64,000 nt of DNA from an uncultured Lachnospiraceae bacterium (lineage in GTDB: Bacteria; Bacillota; Clostridia; Lachnospirales; Lachnospiraceae), in the NCBI GenBank assembly GCA_910579225.1, contig CAJTTI010000005.1, forward strand, positions 62,001-126,000. Direction: 5' to 3'. The notes under the pieces were generated by a model that saw only the letters and a program-made list of their open reading frames with translations, was not told the DNA's origin and did not search any database. Below are positions 60,815 through 64,000 of the stretch, piece by piece. The translations under genes and the position numbers were made by a program. Within the stretch, counting starts at the first letter, position 1. Every line of letters starts with the position of its first letter.

Positions 60815-62712
60815 ATATTGCTCCCGTTAAAACCAACAAAAAGATATTCCTGCACCTTATTGCGGTTCGTTTTTGCACATTTTTGGTTCCCAAAGGAATA
60901 CGTGTAATCTATTGGGATTACTTCTACATGTTCTTTATATTTAGCCATAAGCCCTACCATCTCATCCTGTGTAGGCTGACTGTTAGAAGAATAGGAAACT
61001 ATTAAAATACTTTCAGCAAACTTTTTAAACAATTTATCAAATGCATCTGCAGCACCTTTCCTTGTCGAAAATGGAGTCGGATACGACTTAAACTTCTTAG
61101 TAACTGTATTTTCCTGTATTTCTACACCTTTCCAATCCCTTGCCAATCCTTCAACAAAGTGATACCTGCGAACATACTCATTGTCGGATAACGGTGAGTA
61201 ATACGGAGGATCGATATACACCAGATCAGGCTGCTTAACTTTAAGAGCCATTGCATCGCCATATTCTGATATATTTGCTTTTCCATTGTCAAACACCGCT
61301 TCATTAATACTTTCTACTGCCTCTAAAAATTGTTGTTCCAGAGACTTTTTCAAATCTTTCCGACCATCATTATAACGATCACCTATATATGTGAAAATAC
61401 CTCTTGGTCTTTTTTTAATGCATGCACGAATTAATGCTGTCATTGCAATGGCATGTTTGTATGGATCATGTATTCTAGAAATGTTGGTTCGCAACACATC
61501 AATTATAGCATTTTCCTGATCTGTAAAATATAACCCCTGAAATGTAGATTCTACAAAATGATCTGACTCTTTTTCCCTAGCCAATAATTCCTTTGCTTCC
61601 TCCAAGGGTAATATAACATGATTATTTTCAACCATTGCTTTCGTAAATACAGCACACATTACCATATAATCATTACTGATAACTTTTTTCCCCTGAGCTT
61701 TAAACATATACCCTACAATTCCGGATCCAGAAAAAAGATCCACAGCTGTATCAAATGTGAATCGTGAAGCAACAGCCCAGATTTGTGGCAATAATTTGCT
61801 CTTAGAGCCCATAAATCTGGTCGGCGGATATTTCAACACCTGTTCGGGTAATGGTTGAAGCATCGTTTTTAATATTGTATTTTTTTTAGGTAAAATATCG
61901 ACAATAACATCTTCGCCGTTTCTTTTATTCCCATTACAGGAAATGTACCTTTTCGTCTGCACAACTTCTATTTTATAATCTGCATACAACTCATGAACCA
62001 GCGGATGATTCGAATTCGTCAGTATCACATGACATCCCAAATCTTGTAAACGTTTTACCTCATATGCCAGTTGAATATGATCTTCCTCATAAAACTGCTC
62101 CTTCGTATATCTTTTAAAATCTGAATATTCCGAAATCGGTAGATAGGGAGGATCTAAAAACACAAAATCATTTTCTTCCGCATATTCTCTTAATATTGAA
62201 AGGTAGTCGCCACACTTTATCGTAGCTTTTTTTAAAACTTCGGATGCCGCATATAACGCATCTTTATCGCAAAACTTCGGAGCTTTATATTTTCCAAATG
62301 GCACATTAAATTGTCCGCTTCTATTAACACGGTATAAACCGTTAAAACATGTTTTGTTTAAATAAATTGTTCTTGCCGCTGCTTCTTCTTTTTTCAGTTC
62401 TGTCCATTCCAATGACCGTACAGAATAAAAATCTTCTTTTGTATTTTTATATTCTTTCAAATATGAGATTACATCGTCAACATGATCAGCAACCTGTTGA
62501 TACATATTAATCAATTCCGGATTACTGTCCGCCACAACAGCCTGTTCCGGACATAATTCAAAAAACAAAGCACCCCCGCCAATAAAAGGTTCTATATATT
62601 TTCCAAATCGGACCGGTATTTTGGGCATAATATTACTTAGCATCTGTGTTTTCCCACCTGCCCATTTTAAAACCGGTTTTGCTTGTACCATCTTTTCCTG
62701 CTTTACTGCCAT
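60811..62712 (-). CDS. Two-domain N6-adenine DNA methyltransferase (M.FokI-like fusion)
   Basis: A 633-residue protein made of two Dam-type methyltransferases in tandem. Domain one has motif X LKWAGGKTQML, motif I FIEPFIGGGALFFEL and motif IV DPPY (residues 187-190). Domain two has TRFMGSKSKLLPQI, motif I VDLFSGSGIVGYMF and motif IV DPPY (residues 501-504). Fused pairs like M.FokI methylate the two strands of an asymmetric site, fitting a type IIS partner such as the AlwI-like enzyme downstream. AAGGAGAGGCAGAC precedes the ATG. Confidence 0.92.
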   Translation of the reverse strand: MAVKQEKMVQAKPVLKWAGGKTQMLSNIMPKIPVRFGKYIEPFIGGGALFFELCPEQAVVADSNPELINMYQQVADHVDDVISYLKEYKNTKEDFYSVRSLEWTELKKEEAAARTIYLNKTCFNGLYRVNRSGQFNVPFGKYKAPKFCDKDALYAASEVLKKATIKCGDYLSILREYAEENDFVFLDPPYLPISEYSDFKRYTKEQFYEEDHIQLAYEVKRLQDLGCHVILTNSNHPLVHELYADYKIEVVQTKRYISCNGNKRNGEDVIVDILPKKNTILKTMLQPLPEQVLKYPPTRFMGSKSKLLPQIWAVASRFTFDTAVDLFSGSGIVGYMFKAQGKKVISNDYMVMCAVFTKAMVENNHVILPLEEAKELLAREKESDHFVESTFQGLYFTDQENAIIDVLRTNISRIHDPYKHAIAMTALIRACIKKRPRGIFTYIGDRYNDGRKDLKKSLEQQFLEAVESINEAVFDNGKANISEYGDAMALKVKQPDLVYIDPPYYSPLSDNEYVRRYHFVEGLARDWKGVEIQENTVTKKFKSYPTPFSTRKGAADAFDKLFKKFAESILIVSYSSNSQPTQDEMVGLMAKYKEHVEVIPIDYTYSFGNQKCAKTNRNKVQEYLFVGFNGSNI

Positions 62713-62743
62713 GTCTGCCTCTCCTTAATTTCTATTATTCTCA

Positions 62744-62760
62744 TAATATTGCTAATATTA
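62744..62760 (-). promoter_or_regulatory. Small palindrome upstream of the methyltransferase gene
   Basis: TAATATT and AATATTA flank a 3-base centre, about 30 bases before the ATG. A TTGATT box with a 16-bp gap would place the palindrome at a -10 element. It could be an operator for methyltransferase autoregulation; no controller-protein gene is present. Confidence 0.35.
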
Positions 62761-62885
62761 CATTTTATTATCCACGAATCAAGCAGACATGCCTGTATGA
62801 TCGTTTACACCGTAAATCATGATTAAAAATTTAATTCCAGCCTTTTATTTCAAATATATTTCGGACTTGTTTTAATCATAGTGAC

Positions 62886-62914
62886 ATTTTATCATGTAGT
62901 TTGAGCAACATCAA
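62886..62914 (-). promoter_or_regulatory. Probable promoter of the restriction-modification operon
   Basis: On the minus strand TTGATG (62914-62909) and TAAAAT (62891-62886) are 17 bp apart, leaving a ~170-base AT-rich leader before the methyltransferase ATG. Confidence 0.45.
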
Positions 62915-62929
62915 TATTCAATTCAAATA

Positions 62930-63646
62930 TCAAGGTTTCTCCAATATAAATATATATTCATGCGCCAACATTAAAAAAGTCTTTTCTTTTCTAATCCAGT
63001 AATTAGTGGAACGACAATTATGCTGCTCTTTAATAATTATTTCCTTAAGTTTAAATCCCTCATTAACAAATTTTTGCATAGCACTCATTCCCAATGGTAA
63101 AACATATCCTTTTCTGCGTATATCACCAATCATAAAACCGCAAATTCCCTTCTTCTTTAGCACCCTAAAAGATTCCTCAGCAATTTTACCCAACGCTTGT
63201 AAAAATTTTTCATATTTCAAATGTGACATATCCCCTTTAATATCCCTACTGTATCGTATAATATCTGCATACGGCGGATGTGTACATATTAAATCTATAC
63301 TTTCATCTTTTAAAAATGATAAATCAGCTGCATTACCCTGTTTTGTGAAAATTTTTGATGTTTCCAGACAAGCAAATTCAAGATTTGTGTTAGAAAATTT
63401 GACCGCATCAGGATTAATATCGATTCCGATAGCATTTCTTCCTAATAATTTTGCCTCGACTAATGTTGTTCCACTACCTAAGAATTGGTCTAATATCCAA
63501 TCCTGTTTTTTTGAATACATTAAAATAATATTTCTTGGAATGTATGGGGACCAGTTCCCACGATATTTTCCGGAATGTGTAGCCCAGTTCCCTCGTTCGG
63601 GAAAAGACCATACCGTTGAATTTTCTAATTTGAATCGTTCAGACAC
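62930..63646 (-). CDS. Solitary DNA methyltransferase (N4/N6 amino type, motif I before motif IV)
   Basis: A 238-residue protein. GNWATHSGKYRGNWSPYIPR and NIILMYSKKQDWILD precede motif I (DQFLGSGTTLVEAKLLGRNA), then GIDINPDA. Motif IV is ICTHPPYADIIRYS, a variant of the TSPPY signature with His for Ser. GICGFMIGDIRRKGYVLPLG and STNYWIRKEKTFLMLAHEYI close the domain. The motif order (X-like, I, IV) differs from common beta-class enzymes. The start is GTG 63646 with only a distant GGGAGA. It lies upstream of the fused methyltransferase and shares its AT-rich composition. Confidence 0.82.
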   Translation of the reverse strand: MSERFKLENSTVWSFPERGNWATHSGKYRGNWSPYIPRNIILMYSKKQDWILDQFLGSGTTLVEAKLLGRNAIGIDINPDAVKFSNTNLEFACLETSKIFTKQGNAADLSFLKDESIDLICTHPPYADIIRYSRDIKGDMSHLKYEKFLQALGKIAEESFRVLKKKGICGFMIGDIRRKGYVLPLGMSAMQKFVNEGFKLKEIIIKEQHNCRSTNYWIRKEKTFLMLAHEYIFILEKP

Positions 63647-63863
63647 TTTTTTATAAAATATCTCCCTTCTGTTCTTTATATTATTATACTTCTATCAATC
63701 TATTGCGTCTATAAAATATTCTCCTGAATGCCAATCTTTTATCTATCATAAAATATCAGCAACCAGATCAATTCTGCAGAATGCTCTGCCAGACATTTGA
63801 ACAAGAGCATTTCTACAAGAATTTTCCATAATAAATCTTTTTAAAACTGGACTCTCCGCTGTT

Positions 63864-64000
63864 CTATACTTCCGCATCTCCCCGCTCGCTTACCAGCCGG
63901 TAACCGCTCGCCTCCACCTGACGCCGGAGACTCCCGATACATTCCGCCGCCTCTTCCCCGGTACAATTCTTGTGATCATACAGTTCATACTGCTTCCGGT
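63864..64000 (-). CDS. C-terminal end of an unidentified protein (truncated by the window)
   Basis: The last 44 codons of a minus-strand gene enter from the right edge and end at TAG 63864. They read RKQYELYDHKNCTGEEAAEC, IGSLRRQVEASGYRLVSERG, DAEV. Base composition returns to the GC-rich level of the non-island genes, so the island ends between about 63650 and 63860. The family cannot be named from this fragment. The ~215 bases between it and the methyltransferase hold no other feature I can support. Confidence 0.55.
   Translation of the reverse strand, partial: RKQYELYDHKNCTGEEAAECIGSLRRQVEASGYRLVSERGDAEV

Noticed and set aside
57014..63646. Prophage or integrative element
   Set aside because: The AT-rich block holds only defence-type genes; no integrase, portal, capsid, relaxase or attachment repeats were seen.
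1..64000. CRISPR array or cas genes
   Set aside because: No regularly spaced direct repeats and no Cas-like proteins on either strand.
1..64000. tRNA or rRNA genes
   Set aside because: No cloverleaf with a GGTTCGA-type T arm and no conserved rRNA segment was recognised in the intergenic gaps; a covariance search could still find a weak case.

Overview
The window looks like a chromosomal segment of a Gram-positive, low-to-mid-GC gut anaerobe of the class Clostridia, most likely family Lachnospiraceae. The grounds are AGGAGG-type ribosome binding sites before almost every gene, many textbook sigma-A promoters (TTGACA, 17 bp, TATAAT), HemZ-type coproporphyrinogen dehydrogenase, DUF1836, DUF2975, PF06541 and YerC-like genes, and a CwlC-like amidase. 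I see no rRNA, tRNA, CRISPR array or intact insertion sequence. Most genes lie on the minus strand.

Layout. 1-4.7 kb (+): tail of a CorC/HlyC-type CBS membrane protein, then two tandem small/large isopropylmalate-dehydratase-like enzyme pairs. 4.8-13 kb: a sigma-like protein lacking region 4, a CwlC-like amidase, RarA, a polar amino-acid ABC transporter with a structured leader, a cytidylate-kinase-like protein, a COG2509-type flavoprotein and a NUDIX hydrolase. 13-23 kb: a very large soluble hybrid histidine kinase, a chemoreceptor, a Gfo/Idh/MocA oxidoreductase, a MarR-MATE operon with a clear palindromic operator, a DUF2726 protein, a structured intergenic element and a lipoprotein. 23-28 kb (+): a two-component system and a two-gene ABC exporter resembling peptide-antibiotic detoxification modules. 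28-42 kb: a His/Cys-rich exported peptide, a GH25 lysozyme, DUF1836, YerC, a purA-HAD-PHP operon, aat, a membrane-protein cluster with a poly-G frameshift, and aspS-hisS. 42-50 kb: a membrane-anchored XRE protein, then a six-gene operon marR-ABC-ABC-gph-eamA-hemZ whose operator layout matches the MarR-MATE one. 50-57 kb: purC-purB-PF06541, a second amino-acid ABC transporter, and HicB with a metallophosphatase.

57-63.7 kb is a visibly AT-rich defence island, very likely acquired horizontally: a solitary DNA methyltransferase, a two-domain (M.FokI-like) adenine methyltransferase, an AlwI-family type IIS restriction endonuclease, and an AIPR (abortive infection) protein. The last three genes are packed as one operon. 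A solitary HicB antitoxin lies directly beyond. The coupling of AlwI-type restriction-modification with an AIPR gene is the strongest candidate here for a little-described system.

Functional themes are import of polar amino acids (two ABC systems), purine synthesis (purA, purB, purC), tRNA charging, drug and peptide export under local regulators, cell-wall hydrolysis by enzymes without signal peptides, and phage defence. All functions are assigned from motif recognition by eye; no database search was run.
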